From contig CAZEOD010000001.1 in assembly GCA_964513675.1 (NCBI GenBank), positions 1 through 64,000 on the forward strand: a stretch of DNA of 64,000 nt, written 5' to 3'. A program made the position numbers and the translations under genes. The DNA is from CALFVT01 sp964513675. Its GTDB lineage: Bacteria; Pseudomonadota; Alphaproteobacteria; Caulobacterales; Maricaulaceae. The stretch's first letter is position 1. Each line of letters starts with the position of its first letter. The notes beneath the pieces are model-generated. The model did not search any database. It had not been told where the DNA came from and saw only the letters and a list, made by a program, of their open reading frames with translations. Positions 33,269 through 41,899 of the stretch are shown here, piece after piece.

Positions 33269-34192
33269 TTAAGCGACAGCCGTTTTCGTGCGGCTGCAAT
33301 GACAATATTCGCTTTTAAGGGACGGCTTAGCGCCGCTACAACTCACGCGGCCAGTCTCGCAAAGATAGATTAAATGCGATAATACGCTATGCGCTGCCGC
33401 TGGATGCAGGCGCGGGTTAATATCAGCATAGAGCATTTTGACCATATCCGTAATCTTGGTCACGCCTTGATCGAGAACGTCTAAAATCTGGGCTTCGCGC
33501 TTATGGCGATGAGCAATATAAGCGTCAACAAAAGGCGCTGGCTCCGTAATCGCCGCGCCGTGGGTTGGCCAAATTGTTGCGAAGTTTCGCTCGCGAATAT
33601 GTTCAAGGCTATTTAGATAATCACCCATATGTCCATCTGGCGGGCTAACAACACTCGTTGACCAGCCCATGATGTGATCGCCGCTGAAAAGGATGTTTTC
33701 TTCCTTAAGTGCGTAGCACATATGGTTAGATGTATGGCCGGGGGTGTGAATTGCCTCTATCGTCCAACCATCGCCGTTAACAACATAGCCATCGCGAATA
33801 TCAATGTCAGGATTAAAGGTCAGGTCATCTCCAGCTTCAAGCCGAACTTCGCCGCCCTCTGGGGCATGAATTTGTTTGCCGTAGCCGTAAACTTTGCAGC
33901 CATGTTTGCGGGCCAAGGGCAATGCCATGGGCGAGTGGTCACTGTGATGATGTGTCACTAAAACATGTGTAACCGTGCAGCCTTCAAGGGCTTTATCAAG
34001 CGCGGCTATATGGTTAGGTGTTTGCGGGCCGGGATCAATAACCGCAACATTTTTATCACCGATAATATAAACCCCTGTTCCCGTATAGGTAAAAGGGCCC
34101 GGATTATCAGCAATAACACGTCTTACGCGCGGCGTTATCTGTTCGGCAATACCATATTCAAAGTCAAAAGTTTTTACGAAAGGAATGCTCAT
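33269..34192 (-). CDS. MBL-fold metallo-hydrolase, LACTB2-like
   Basis: 307-residue metallo-beta-lactamase-fold enzyme. Metal ligands are visible: HHHSDH (81-86), HTPGHTSNHMC and LFSGDHIMGW. The C-terminal part (about 235-307) resembles the winged-helix extension of LACTB2-type members, with KITDMVKMLYADINPRLHP and a final Cys/His-containing tail (EYCHCSRTK). Substrates in this subfamily include RNA and thioesters; none can be assigned here. Its ATG overlaps the stop of the ATP-grasp gene as ATGA, so the two proteins are made together and probably share a pathway. Confidence 0.87.
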   Translation of the reverse strand: MSIPFVKTFDFEYGIAEQITPRVRRVIADNPGPFTYTGTGVYIIGDKNVAVIDPGPQTPNHIAALDKALEGCTVTHVLVTHHHSDHSPMALPLARKHGCKVYGYGKQIHAPEGGEVRLEAGDDLTFNPDIDIRDGYVVNGDGWTIEAIHTPGHTSNHMCYALKEENILFSGDHIMGWSTSVVSPPDGHMGDYLNSLEHIRERNFATIWPTHGAAITEPAPFVDAYIAHRHKREAQILDVLDQGVTKITDMVKMLYADINPRLHPAAAHSVLSHLIYLCETGRVSCSGAKPSLKSEYCHCSRTKTAVA

Positions 34193-35145
34193 ATAATAAC
34201 GTCTATCTGTTGTTTGCGCCCATTTTCTTGAGCGCTCTGCCTGTTTTCTATGGCTGTTTCAAGCGCTTTTGCGAGAAGGCTTGTTGATTTTAACTTGTCT
34301 TTTAATCCAAGCGGCAAAGGCGGGCCCATATCTGTTTTATTGACATCAACAATATATATACGTCCGTCCTCAGCATCTCTTAAAATATCAAGACCGCCCC
34401 AATCAAGATTCATGGCTTGGCAAAATAAAGCAATTTTTTTGATCTCATCGGCTGAAAGCTCATCTTCAGCCGTTGAGAGCGCTACATGCGTGTTGAGATT
34501 GGCAAATCTTTGATCTTCGGGTCTTGATTTAAGGTAAACTAACGGGATTTTACCAAAGACCGTTGGGCAGCGAATATCTGTAACCCGGCCTTGTTCTGAT
34601 CGGTTATCAATTAGCTTTTGGTAAACATAGCCGTCCTCAGGGGAGCAAGGGCCTTGAACGATTTTGCCTGTATGCGTGCCGTTTGTTTCTGTTTTGGCGG
34701 CCATAGGGCCCGTATAATGCAAGGGGTCAACGCCAAGATCATATCCAAATATCTGTTTGAACACAGTTTGAACATGTGATTTTGAAATATCCTTACATTT
34801 AAAATTTATCTGAACCTTTGGGCCATTCAAAAGATGGGGAGGCTGGCTATAGGTTGCGTCGTCAAAATAGATCGCAACATCAGAATCAACGACATTATCA
34901 ACAAATTCAACACCCAAGCGGCTAAGGCTAACACGTAAAAGATAAACATAACGCGGAACCGCCGGAATGGCATAAACGCGCAGTCGTTGGCTTATATTTA
35001 AAGGCGCACGAATACGCTCAATAAACCCGTAAGGCAGCCATTTGGCTACGTCTTTAAATAACGCTTTATTAAAGTCGATATAGGCCCCTGTTTTTTTCAC
35101 AGTTACACCCTTACGACTCCAGCTTAAATCATTCCACCAACCCAT
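34189..35145 (-). CDS. ATP-grasp-like protein of unknown specificity
   Basis: About 318 residues. I do not recognise a named family, but the C-terminal half reads as an ATP-grasp fold: YVYQKLIDN (hinge-like strand), the basic LVYLKSRPEDQRFANLN and, most clearly, MNLDWGGLDILRD followed by GRIYIVDVNKTDMGPP, which would supply the Mg-ligating acid and Asn. The N-terminal half (RLRVYAIPAVPRYVYLLRVS, DVAIYFDDAT) looks like a pre-ATP-grasp domain. Such enzymes ligate a carboxylate to an amine or thiol. Start ATG 35145 is used; TTG or GTG further up (35175, 35160) are alternatives. It overlaps the MBL-fold gene by 4 bases and is otherwise isolated. Confidence 0.65.
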   Translation of the reverse strand: MGWWNDLSWSRKGVTVKKTGAYIDFNKALFKDVAKWLPYGFIERIRAPLNISQRLRVYAIPAVPRYVYLLRVSLSRLGVEFVDNVVDSDVAIYFDDATYSQPPHLLNGPKVQINFKCKDISKSHVQTVFKQIFGYDLGVDPLHYTGPMAAKTETNGTHTGKIVQGPCSPEDGYVYQKLIDNRSEQGRVTDIRCPTVFGKIPLVYLKSRPEDQRFANLNTHVALSTAEDELSADEIKKIALFCQAMNLDWGGLDILRDAEDGRIYIVDVNKTDMGPPLPLGLKDKLKSTSLLAKALETAIENRQSAQENGRKQQIDVII

Positions 35146-35295
35146 AATCTTGATTTGCACCTCTTTTTTAATCAATCAATGGATAAACACCCTTATCGAT
35201 AGACGCCAAACATATCGTTATGACATTTTCGCGACAATTTGATGATAACGCGTGATAGGATGATTACAAGGCATTGAAGCCTGATCTTATCGCGC

Positions 35296-37080
35296 TTATT
35301 TTTCCGCAATCACGGGAATATTCGCCGTTAATGCCCCTTGCTCTTGTAACTCAAGCGCTTTGCGCGCTTTGATAGCATTTTGAACTTCTGGCAATGTGGC
35401 AACATCACGAAGCATCTCTAAATCTGATGATATAGAGGCGATCCCTGAGAACTGCTCTTGAAGCTTTTCGGCAAAGGGCTTGGGACGGGGGAACGTCTTG
35501 AGGTAGATGTCTTTATCAGTTTCAATGCCCGCCATATCTTTAGCAACGTCAATAGCTTTGAGGATACCGCCAAATTCATCAACAAGCCCGATCTCCTTGG
35601 CTTGCTCGCCCGTCCAGACGCGGCCTTTGGCAATCTCGCGCACACGTTCAATCGGAAGATCCCGTCCGGCTGCGACAAGTTCAGTGAAATCGACATAAAT
35701 ATCTTCCATTTGGCTGCGATATTTCTCGCGCTGGAAGTCACTAAAGGCGGTGTCGCTGGAATAAACGCCGAGATATTCGCCGCCAACCGCAATACGCTCA
35801 ACATTATAGCCATATTTACCATAGGCGTCCTCTAGGGCAACCTTGCCGCCAAGAACCCCAATGGAGCCTGTAATGGTTGTGGGTAAAGCCAAGATTTTAT
35901 CAGCATGCGCCGCCACATAATATCCGCCAGAGGCTGCATATTGACCCATGCTGATAATAACCGGTTTGCCGGCATCTTTGGCGCGCAAAACTGCGGCGTT
36001 AATCTGATCGGAGGCTGTCGCAGAGCCGCCCGGTGTACTGACGCGGAAAATAATAGCTTTGACACGTTTGTCTTTAACGGCGGCGTCAATAGCGGCTGTA
36101 ACTGTATCTCCGCCCATTGTGACGGCACTGCTAAACGGATTAGAGCCGTCTTGAGATCGGCCCATTGTTACGGGGCCTTCGCCGCCGATAAAGGCAATGG
36201 TCGGGCCTGTTTTAAATCCAGGCGCGCCATATGATGTGACGGTTTGAAACGGAATTTTGCTATTCTCAGTTTTTTCCCGTGCATAATCACGCGCTTCTTT
36301 AAGATAACCGAGTTTATCTATAAATCCGGCATCTTTCGCCCGTTCTGCAGAATGAGGCGCCCCTTCGAGTAAGGCTTTGACTTGCGGAACATCAAGGCCG
36401 CGATCTTTGGCGATATGAGAGATGGCATTGTCATAGATTGAGGTCAGCATTGATGTGGTGGCTTCTCTGTGGGCCTCCGTGTAATCTGATTGCGTGTAGA
36501 CATTTGCGGCATTTTTATATTCATGGAATTGAACAAATTCGGCTTTGGCGTCGAAATGATTGATAAGGCCTCCGTAAAAAGGGGTCTCACTGGCCATGCC
36601 GGCCGGCGCAAATCCTGTGGTCGATTGCTGCCAGATCTCATCGGCGGCGCTGACGGCATAATAACCCAATATTGATGTGCCTTCGAAGCCTTGTGAATGG
36701 GCGATCACAAATTTGCCGCTGGATTTGAAATTTAGAATCGCGCTGCGTAACTCTTCTGCGCTGGCAGGTGTCATGCCTCCGCTTCTGGCGCGAATGAAAA
36801 GCCCTTTGACATTTTCATCTGTTTTAGCTTTGTCCAAAGCGCGGGTAATATTGACGATAGAGGCTTGCTGACCGCCGAAAAGGGTTTCTTCGCCGCCATG
36901 ATCGCGAATCGATTGACGTAAATCCAGACTAAGTATTTTTTCACCTGTCGGCCCTTCGGCTTGTTGTGCCGTTTTAGAGGCGGCCGCGCCGATCATACCG
37001 CCTATAATAATAAAGATGAGGAAGATGAAAATTAACATCCCGACGATTGTGCCCAACACAGTAATGAAAAACTGACGCAT
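35296..37080 (-). CDS. sppA: Signal peptide peptidase SppA, 67K type
   Basis: Membrane-anchored S49 protease that degrades cleaved signal peptides at the periplasmic face. 594 residues, the duplicated form: a single N-terminal membrane helix (about 5-30), domain 1 carrying the general base Lys189 (FHEYKNAANVYTQSD), and domain 2 with nucleophile Ser384 in QYAASGGYYVAAHADKI followed by TITGSIGVLGGK. The start is preceded by AAGGAG. Alone on this strand, 120 bases from the ATP-grasp gene and 263 from tRNA-Gln; the upstream gap holds nothing else I recognise. Confidence 0.95.
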   Translation of the reverse strand: MRQFFITVLGTIVGMLIFIFLIFIIIGGMIGAAASKTAQQAEGPTGEKILSLDLRQSIRDHGGEETLFGGQQASIVNITRALDKAKTDENVKGLFIRARSGGMTPASAEELRSAILNFKSSGKFVIAHSQGFEGTSILGYYAVSAADEIWQQSTTGFAPAGMASETPFYGGLINHFDAKAEFVQFHEYKNAANVYTQSDYTEAHREATTSMLTSIYDNAISHIAKDRGLDVPQVKALLEGAPHSAERAKDAGFIDKLGYLKEARDYAREKTENSKIPFQTVTSYGAPGFKTGPTIAFIGGEGPVTMGRSQDGSNPFSSAVTMGGDTVTAAIDAAVKDKRVKAIIFRVSTPGGSATASDQINAAVLRAKDAGKPVIISMGQYAASGGYYVAAHADKILALPTTITGSIGVLGGKVALEDAYGKYGYNVERIAVGGEYLGVYSSDTAFSDFQREKYRSQMEDIYVDFTELVAAGRDLPIERVREIAKGRVWTGEQAKEIGLVDEFGGILKAIDVAKDMAGIETDKDIYLKTFPRPKPFAEKLQEQFSGIASISSDLEMLRDVATLPEVQNAIKARKALELQEQGALTANIPVIAEK

Positions 37081-37343
37081 TATTGATCCTTAAGGAGTAA
37101 AACAGGTTGCAGCGCCGTGGCTGCTAAATCAGATTTGTTGTTAAACAATAAAACCCATGCTGTAAATTGTAAACTAACGCGTAACGACATTATATATGTA
37201 ATAGACGCTTATAATTTTATGCGGCTGAGCGGTTATTGCTTTAAGGCGGCTTAAGTAAATATATCTGCTATTCAGGCGAATTAAGCGTTGCATTTCAAAA
37301 TAATCAGGGTTAAACGCGCTCTTCGATGAAAATGTCCTTATAT

Positions 37344-37417
37344 TGGGGCGTAGCCAAGCGGTAAGGCATCGGGTTTTGATCCCGTGATCGTTGGTTCGAA
37401 TCCAGCCGCCCCAACCA
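37344..37417 (+). tRNA. tRNA-Gln (anticodon TTG)
   Basis: Acceptor stem TGGGGCG (37344-37350) pairs perfectly with CGCCCCA (37407-37413), followed by discriminator A and an encoded CCA (37415-37417). The anticodon loop TTTTGAT (37374-37380) gives anticodon TTG (37376-37378), and GGTTCGAATCC forms the T-arm. A single tRNA, not in a cluster. Confidence 0.95.
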
Positions 37418-37618
37418 TTTTCTCTATTTAATCAAGCCGTGATCTTAGTTATTTTCGCTCATTGGGCGATAATAAATATTGTTTTCATTCTAGCTGAGAT
37501 GCCGTGTGTCGGCTTTGTGGTTAAAGATTAATAAAACCCCACAAAAAAGTTAAAAAATTGCATATCTAGCGATTGATTATCCCTGTTCTCCAGTGTAGCG
37601 TCCGTTAACAAATGAAAA

Positions 37619-37639
37619 ATTGCATGGCTTCTATGCAAT
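37619..37639. promoter_or_regulatory. Perfect inverted repeat before the TonB cluster
   Basis: ATTGCAT-N7-ATGCAAT, a 7-base perfect palindrome with a 7-base centre, ends 17 bases before the GTG start of the first DUF3450 gene. A further ATTGCAT lies at about 37556-37562. It could be an operator for a metal- or nutrient-responsive regulator or a 5'-leader hairpin. It does not match a regulator site that I can name with confidence. Confidence 0.4.
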
Positions 37640-37656
37640 AAAAGTGGAGAGTGTGA

Positions 37657-38469
37657 GTGGTCGGTGCGTTGAAAGCGCGGCAATCTTTTTGCCGTATGAT
37701 CCTTGGTGTGTCCGTAGCGGCTTTAGTTGCTACATCTTCTGCGGCGCAAGACTCAGTTGATCGTGTGGCGGAGTATGAAGCTCTGCTTGAAGAAATAAGC
37801 AATGTGAAAACATCTATAGCCTTTCAACAGGCGCAGATGCAAACGCAGCAATCTGAAATTGACAGTTTGCAAGCGCAAATCGAAGCTGTGCCGGCTGTTA
37901 AAGAATCGGTTGGCCCGATGTTGCAGGTCATGTCACAAGAGATTGAAAAGCAAATTGCGGCGGATTTGCCGTTTAAATTGGCAGAGCGATATAATCGCTT
38001 AGCTGCTTTCCAAGAGGCTATTGCCGAAGGCGCTACATCGACCCCCGGCGAGCAAATGCGCCGCGCTTTAGGTATTTACGCGATCGAAGCGGGTTATGGT
38101 TCAACTGTTGAGGCTTATTCTGGGGATCACCCTGATGAGGCGCAGGCAGGGCAGCGATACACGGCTTGCGAGGCAGATACAGAATCCTTGGCTTGCGGGC
38201 TTGATGACGATCAAAAGAAGGCACTTGTTAATAATGTGCCGCTGGATGCCTTAAAGGCTGATTTGCTCGATGGTGATTATCTTCGTTATGGGCGTCTATC
38301 TTTGGTTTATGTGCAGCATGACGGCAGTCAAGCGCTTCGGTTTGATCCGCTCTCTAAAGAGTGGGTTGATCTGGACGGCAATCAGCGTCTTGAAATTCGG
38401 CGTGCGGTAAGAATGGCAAAAGGCGAATCGGCCCCAGCTGTTATTAACGCGCCAATTTACGTAAAATAG
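37657..38469 (+). CDS. DUF3450 periplasmic protein, first copy, with a cysteine-containing insertion
   Basis: 270 residues starting with GTG. Signal peptide to about residue 30 (TSSAAQD), then a long helical coiled coil (about 35-125, SIAFQQAQMQTQQSEIDS) and a mixed C-terminal domain with YLRYGRLSLVYVQHDG and RRAVRMAKGESAPAVI. DUF3450 proteins regularly accompany TonB2-type systems with a TtpC-like ExbB, as here. Compared with the next gene it carries about 35-40 extra residues (about 162-205) holding Cys171 and Cys180. First gene of the eight-gene TonB cluster, after a 239-base gap with an inverted repeat. An imperfect terminator follows. Confidence 0.83.
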   Translation: MVGALKARQSFCRMILGVSVAALVATSSAAQDSVDRVAEYEALLEEISNVKTSIAFQQAQMQTQQSEIDSLQAQIEAVPAVKESVGPMLQVMSQEIEKQIAADLPFKLAERYNRLAAFQEAIAEGATSTPGEQMRRALGIYAIEAGYGSTVEAYSGDHPDEAQAGQRYTACEADTESLACGLDDDQKKALVNNVPLDALKADLLDGDYLRYGRLSLVYVQHDGSQALRFDPLSKEWVDLDGNQRLEIRRAVRMAKGESAPAVINAPIYVK

Positions 38470-38476
38470 TGAGGGT

Positions 38477-38507
38477 GTAAGGCCGTTAAAGCTTTACGCC
38501 TTTTTTT
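38477..38507 (+). terminator. Imperfect hairpin with T-run between the two DUF3450 genes
   Basis: AAGGCCGTTAAAG and CTTTACGCCTT can pair with two single-base bulges, followed by TTTTTTT (about 38501-38507). It resembles a leaky terminator that would reduce but not abolish read-through from the first DUF3450 gene into the rest of the cluster. Confidence 0.45.
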
Positions 38508-38584
38508 ATAGGGAGAGTGCGCAGTCTGGGTCTTATTGACGGCCTGTTGCATTCAAAGTGATGAAACTGAACTGGAAGGAAACC

Positions 38585-39340
38585 ATGTCAAAATTATCAA
38601 ATGCAAAGCGTTTGCTGCTTGCGGGGGTCGTTGGGCTTTCGTTTGCTGTACCTGCGCATGCTCAACTCGATAGTGCGCTGAGTGTCGCGAAGTCGTCCAC
38701 AGCGGCAAGTGCTGCGTCTCAGGATCGGGTTGCTTCAGCAGATGATGCGGCAGATACGGCTATTCGTGAATATCGTGCTGTCTTACAGCAGGTCGATAAT
38801 ATTAAGCTTTTTGTTGACCAGCAGAATATTTTCTTGGCGTCGCAACAAGGCGAGATCGACTCGCTGAATAATCAGCTGGGTACGGTTGAGCAAATTAAGC
38901 AGGGCATGGTGCCGATGATGCTTAAAATGACAATCGCGCTTGAAGATAGCATTAAAAACGATGTGCCGTTCCTTTTGGACGAACGCTTAGAACGTGTTCA
39001 GCGCGTTAAAGAGGCGCTGTCTAATCCTGATGTGTCGCCAGCAGAGCAATATCGTGTTGTGCTCAACGCCTTTAAGATTGAAGTCTCTTATGGTCAGGGC
39101 CTCGATAGTTACGAAGGTGCTCATCCAGAGCGTCCGGGTAATGTCGTTAACTTTTTGCGTTTTGGCCGCGCCTCATTCGTTTACATGACGAAAGATGAGA
39201 GCGAGATTGCGCGTTACGACGTTGCGAATAAATCATGGCAGTCGCTCGGCGGCGATCAGGCTTTGGCAATGCGCAAAGCTATTCGTGTCGCTAAAGGTGA
39301 AGCCGCTCCCGATATTGTTTACGCGCCAGTCGTGAAATAG
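38585..39340 (+). CDS. DUF3450 periplasmic protein, second copy
   Basis: 251 residues from ATG 38585, which has GGAAGGAAA upstream and begins a normal signal peptide (ending VPAHAQL); the frame is open to 38558. Mature protein: helical coiled coil (about 45-150, FVDQQNIFLASQQGEIDS) and a C-terminal domain with FLRFGRASFVYMTKDESE and RKAIRVAKGEAAPDIVY, clearly paralogous to the upstream gene but without its cysteine insertion. Probably a periplasmic partner of the TtpC-type protein encoded 17 bases downstream. Confidence 0.87.
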   Translation: MSKLSNAKRLLLAGVVGLSFAVPAHAQLDSALSVAKSSTAASAASQDRVASADDAADTAIREYRAVLQQVDNIKLFVDQQNIFLASQQGEIDSLNNQLGTVEQIKQGMVPMMLKMTIALEDSIKNDVPFLLDERLERVQRVKEALSNPDVSPAEQYRVVLNAFKIEVSYGQGLDSYEGAHPERPGNVVNFLRFGRASFVYMTKDESEIARYDVANKSWQSLGGDQALAMRKAIRVAKGEAAPDIVYAPVVK

Positions 39341-39357
39341 AGTTGAGGACATAAATC

Positions 39358-40743
39358 ATGGAAATGAAAATGACATTTATGAAAAAACTAACAGCGGCTG
39401 CGATAGGCTCTGCTGTATTTCTATCTGCGGCGCCTATCGCCACAGCCCAAGTTACATCTGTTCAGGATGTGCTGAATAAAATTCGTCAAGATGCAGCTAA
39501 GACCGAAGCTGAAAACCGTGAGCGTGAGCAGCGTTTCCGCTCGCGTCAAGGTGAGCAAGAGAGCCTCTTACGCGAAGCGCGTTCCGAGCTTTCGCGGCTT
39601 GAAGGTCAGGCGCGCCGCGTTCAAAGCACATTTGATGGCAATGACGCACGTATTAGCCGTTTAAGCGAAGAGCTTAAGGCCGCTCAGGGTGATTTTGGTG
39701 AAGTCTTTGGTTTGGCACGGTCAAAAGCCGGCGAGTTTAAGGCTCTTTTAGATAATTCATTAATCACGGCGCAATATCCGACACGCACACAGGTTCTTGG
39801 CCGCGTTTCTGAATCAAAAGCGCTTCCGAATACGGATGAGCTCAATGCTATCTGGAAAACAATGCTAGATGAAATTGTTGCTCAGCGTCAGGTCGCGACA
39901 TTCCCAGCTGCGGTTGCGAATATTGATGACGGTGCAGAGCTATCTGTTACGCGCGTTGGCCCGTTTGCAGCCTTTACAAGTAACGGCGCTGAGTTCTTGG
40001 GTTATAAAGCCGTTTCTGAATCGAACCCAATTTCACTCTCTAAGCTTCCAAAGCAGCCTGGCGGCGCTATTAATGCCGCCGCGGCAAATGTGAATAGTGC
40101 AGCCGAAGGCTCGCTTGTTTACGCTCCGATTGACCCCACACGCGGCGGCCTATTGGCGTCTTTCGAGCGCGTGCCGGATACGCGTGAACGTATCGCGCAA
40201 GGCGGTAAAATTGGTTATATCATTGTCGCGCTCGCGGCATTGGGTTCCCTCTTTGGTCTTTTAAATATCATTCGTTTGTTCCTAACGTCTATGGCTGTAA
40301 ATGGTCAAAAGCGTAAAGCGCAAGCGGCGAAAGGTAATCCTCTTGGCCGCGTTATGATGGCCTATGATGATGCGAAAAACAAAGACGCTGATACTGTTGA
40401 GCTTAAGCTCGACGAAGCGATTTTGCGGGAATCGCCGAAGCTTGAGTTTGGTCTAAACTTCCTAAAGCTTGGCGCGGGTATTGCGCCGCTACTCGGTCTT
40501 TTGGGTACGGTTACAGGTATGATTAAAACCTTCCAAGCTATGATGATTTACGGAACAGGTGATCCCCAGCTTATGGCCGGCGGTATCTCTGAAGCGCTTG
40601 TCACGACAATGCTTGGTCTTATTGCTGCGATCCCGCTGCTTATTCTGCACAGCTTCTGCGCGTCATTGGCCCGCAATGTTCAGAATACACTGGAAGAGCA
40701 ATCTGCTGGTATTGTTGCCCGTCACGTTGAAAGCCAAAACTAG
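39358..40743 (+). CDS. TtpC-type long ExbB/TolQ proton-channel protein
   Basis: 461 residues, twice the size of ExbB. A signal peptide (to about residue 31, IATAQ) leads into a large periplasmic domain (about 35-275) with a charged coiled coil (EAENREREQRFRSRQGEQ). The C-terminal third is a MotA/TolQ/ExbB channel: a first membrane helix (IGYIIVALAALGSLFGLLNI), then LGAGIAPLLGLLGTVTGMI and GGISEALVTTMLGLIAAIP. This layout is that of TtpC, required with ExbB/ExbD/TonB in TonB2 systems of Vibrio. The following gap contains two strong hairpins. Confidence 0.9.
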   Translation: MEMKMTFMKKLTAAAIGSAVFLSAAPIATAQVTSVQDVLNKIRQDAAKTEAENREREQRFRSRQGEQESLLREARSELSRLEGQARRVQSTFDGNDARISRLSEELKAAQGDFGEVFGLARSKAGEFKALLDNSLITAQYPTRTQVLGRVSESKALPNTDELNAIWKTMLDEIVAQRQVATFPAAVANIDDGAELSVTRVGPFAAFTSNGAEFLGYKAVSESNPISLSKLPKQPGGAINAAAANVNSAAEGSLVYAPIDPTRGGLLASFERVPDTRERIAQGGKIGYIIVALAALGSLFGLLNIIRLFLTSMAVNGQKRKAQAAKGNPLGRVMMAYDDAKNKDADTVELKLDEAILRESPKLEFGLNFLKLGAGIAPLLGLLGTVTGMIKTFQAMMIYGTGDPQLMAGGISEALVTTMLGLIAAIPLLILHSFCASLARNVQNTLEEQSAGIVARHVESQN

Positions 40744-40760
40744 GCGTAATGTGTGTAATC

Positions 40761-40802
40761 GAGGCTCTCTTTGAGAGCCTCATATGCCCCTGATTTTCAG
40801 GG
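40761..40802 (+). promoter_or_regulatory. Two tandem RNA hairpins between the TtpC-type gene and exbB
   Basis: Hairpin 1 is a perfect 9-base stem GAGGCTCTC-TTT-GAGAGCCTC (40761-40781). Hairpin 2 is a perfect 6-base stem CCCTGA-TTT-TCAGGG (40788-40802). Neither is followed by a T-run, so they look more like mRNA-stabilising or processing elements than terminators, and could set different amounts of TtpC and ExbB from one transcript. Confidence 0.6.
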
Positions 40803-40827
40803 AAACCTTTAACTATAGGGTAGCTCA

Positions 40828-41358
40828 ATGGACTTTTTAAATCCTGCTAATGCTTTTGAGGCGATACAAACCCTTTTGCGTGACGGTGGAAATGTTCTTT
40901 ACGTCATCATGCTGACGGCCTTTGCTCTCTTCGCCTTTATTATGGAGCGTTTGGCGTATTTTTTCACAGGGCATAAGCCTTTGGTGAAGCGCCTCGCAGC
41001 TGAATGGAATGCGCGTACAGATTATCAGTCATGGCGTGCCCATGCGATACGTGATGAATTGATCTCTCGCGTCAAAGGGGCCACGGGGTCTAATGTTAAT
41101 ATCATTAAAACATTAGTCGCGATTGCGCCGCTTCTCGGGCTTTTAGGAACCGTAACGGGTATGATTGATGTGTTTGATACAATGGCCTTATCGGGCTCAT
41201 CAAATGCACGCGAAATGTCCCGCGGCGTATTTAAGGCGACAATTCCAACAATGGCTGGGATGTCAGTCGCGCTTGTTGGTCTTTTCTTAAGTAACTACAT
41301 CGAACGCAAAGGTCGCCGCGAAACGGCTCGCTTTGCCGAACAACTGGCTTACGAATAG
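40828..41358 (+). CDS. exbB: ExbB/TolQ-family proton-channel subunit
   Basis: 176 residues, a short ExbB with three membrane helices: first at about 25-43 (VLYVIMLTAFALFAFIMER), then the conserved pair in IAPLLGLLGTVTGMIDVF and FKATIPTMAGMSVALVGLFL. Together with ExbD it forms the proton channel that powers TonB. It sits 84 bases after the TtpC-type gene and 20 before exbD; the gap upstream carries two hairpins. Confidence 0.93.
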   Translation: MDFLNPANAFEAIQTLLRDGGNVLYVIMLTAFALFAFIMERLAYFFTGHKPLVKRLAAEWNARTDYQSWRAHAIRDELISRVKGATGSNVNIIKTLVAIAPLLGLLGTVTGMIDVFDTMALSGSSNAREMSRGVFKATIPTMAGMSVALVGLFLSNYIERKGRRETARFAEQLAYE

Positions 41359-41378
41359 CGCCGGGGAGTGATTGAATA

Positions 41379-41795
41379 ATGAGACGTCGTCGTAAAACTC
41401 AAGGTGATGAAGCCGAAGTCGATATGACACCGATGCTAGACATTGTGTTTATCATGTTGATCTTCTTCATCGTAACTGCAACCTTCTTGGATGAGACAGG
41501 CATTGACCTGACTCAACCGCCGCCGCCGCCCGATAGTGATGTGAATCCACCCCCTAAGCCCGCCATTACGGTTTATGTGGATGATCGAAATTTTTGCTCT
41601 GTTGATGGGTCGTCTGCTGAATGTGACCGCGTGCCTCTACGTGTTGAGCGTTTATTGGCCGATAAGCCCGGGGCGAATATTATTCTTAAAATTCATGAGG
41701 CGGCCTCGCATAATAATCTTGTCTTTATGAAAGATAGTTTTGACGAGTCAGGCCTGCAATCCAAGCTTGAAATCATTAAAGGTGATGCGTCCTAA
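41379..41795 (+). CDS. exbD: ExbD/TolR-family protein, first copy
   Basis: 138 residues. One N-terminal membrane helix preceded by basic residues and carrying the essential proton-path aspartate, Asp21 in VDMTPMLDIVFIMLIFF. A polyproline linker (QPPPPPDSD) leads to the periplasmic domain, which contains a Cys73-X8-Cys82 pair (NFCSVDGSSAECDR). Paralog of the next gene, which lacks the cysteines. 20 bases after exbB. Confidence 0.93.
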   Translation: MRRRRKTQGDEAEVDMTPMLDIVFIMLIFFIVTATFLDETGIDLTQPPPPPDSDVNPPPKPAITVYVDDRNFCSVDGSSAECDRVPLRVERLLADKPGANIILKIHEAASHNNLVFMKDSFDESGLQSKLEIIKGDAS

Positions 41796-41899
41796 GGGGG
41801 CATTGTTTGAGATATATTTAAAAGGGCCTTACGGATAATTAATCCTGAATTAAGTCTGGGTTAATTGTGGGGATGCTCTTTTTGTGATAGGAATATAAA

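Noticed and set aside
37241..37254. TTAA-N6-TTAA between sppA and tRNA-Gln as a CtrA site
   Set aside because: Spacing is 6 rather than 7, which puts the halves out of phase.
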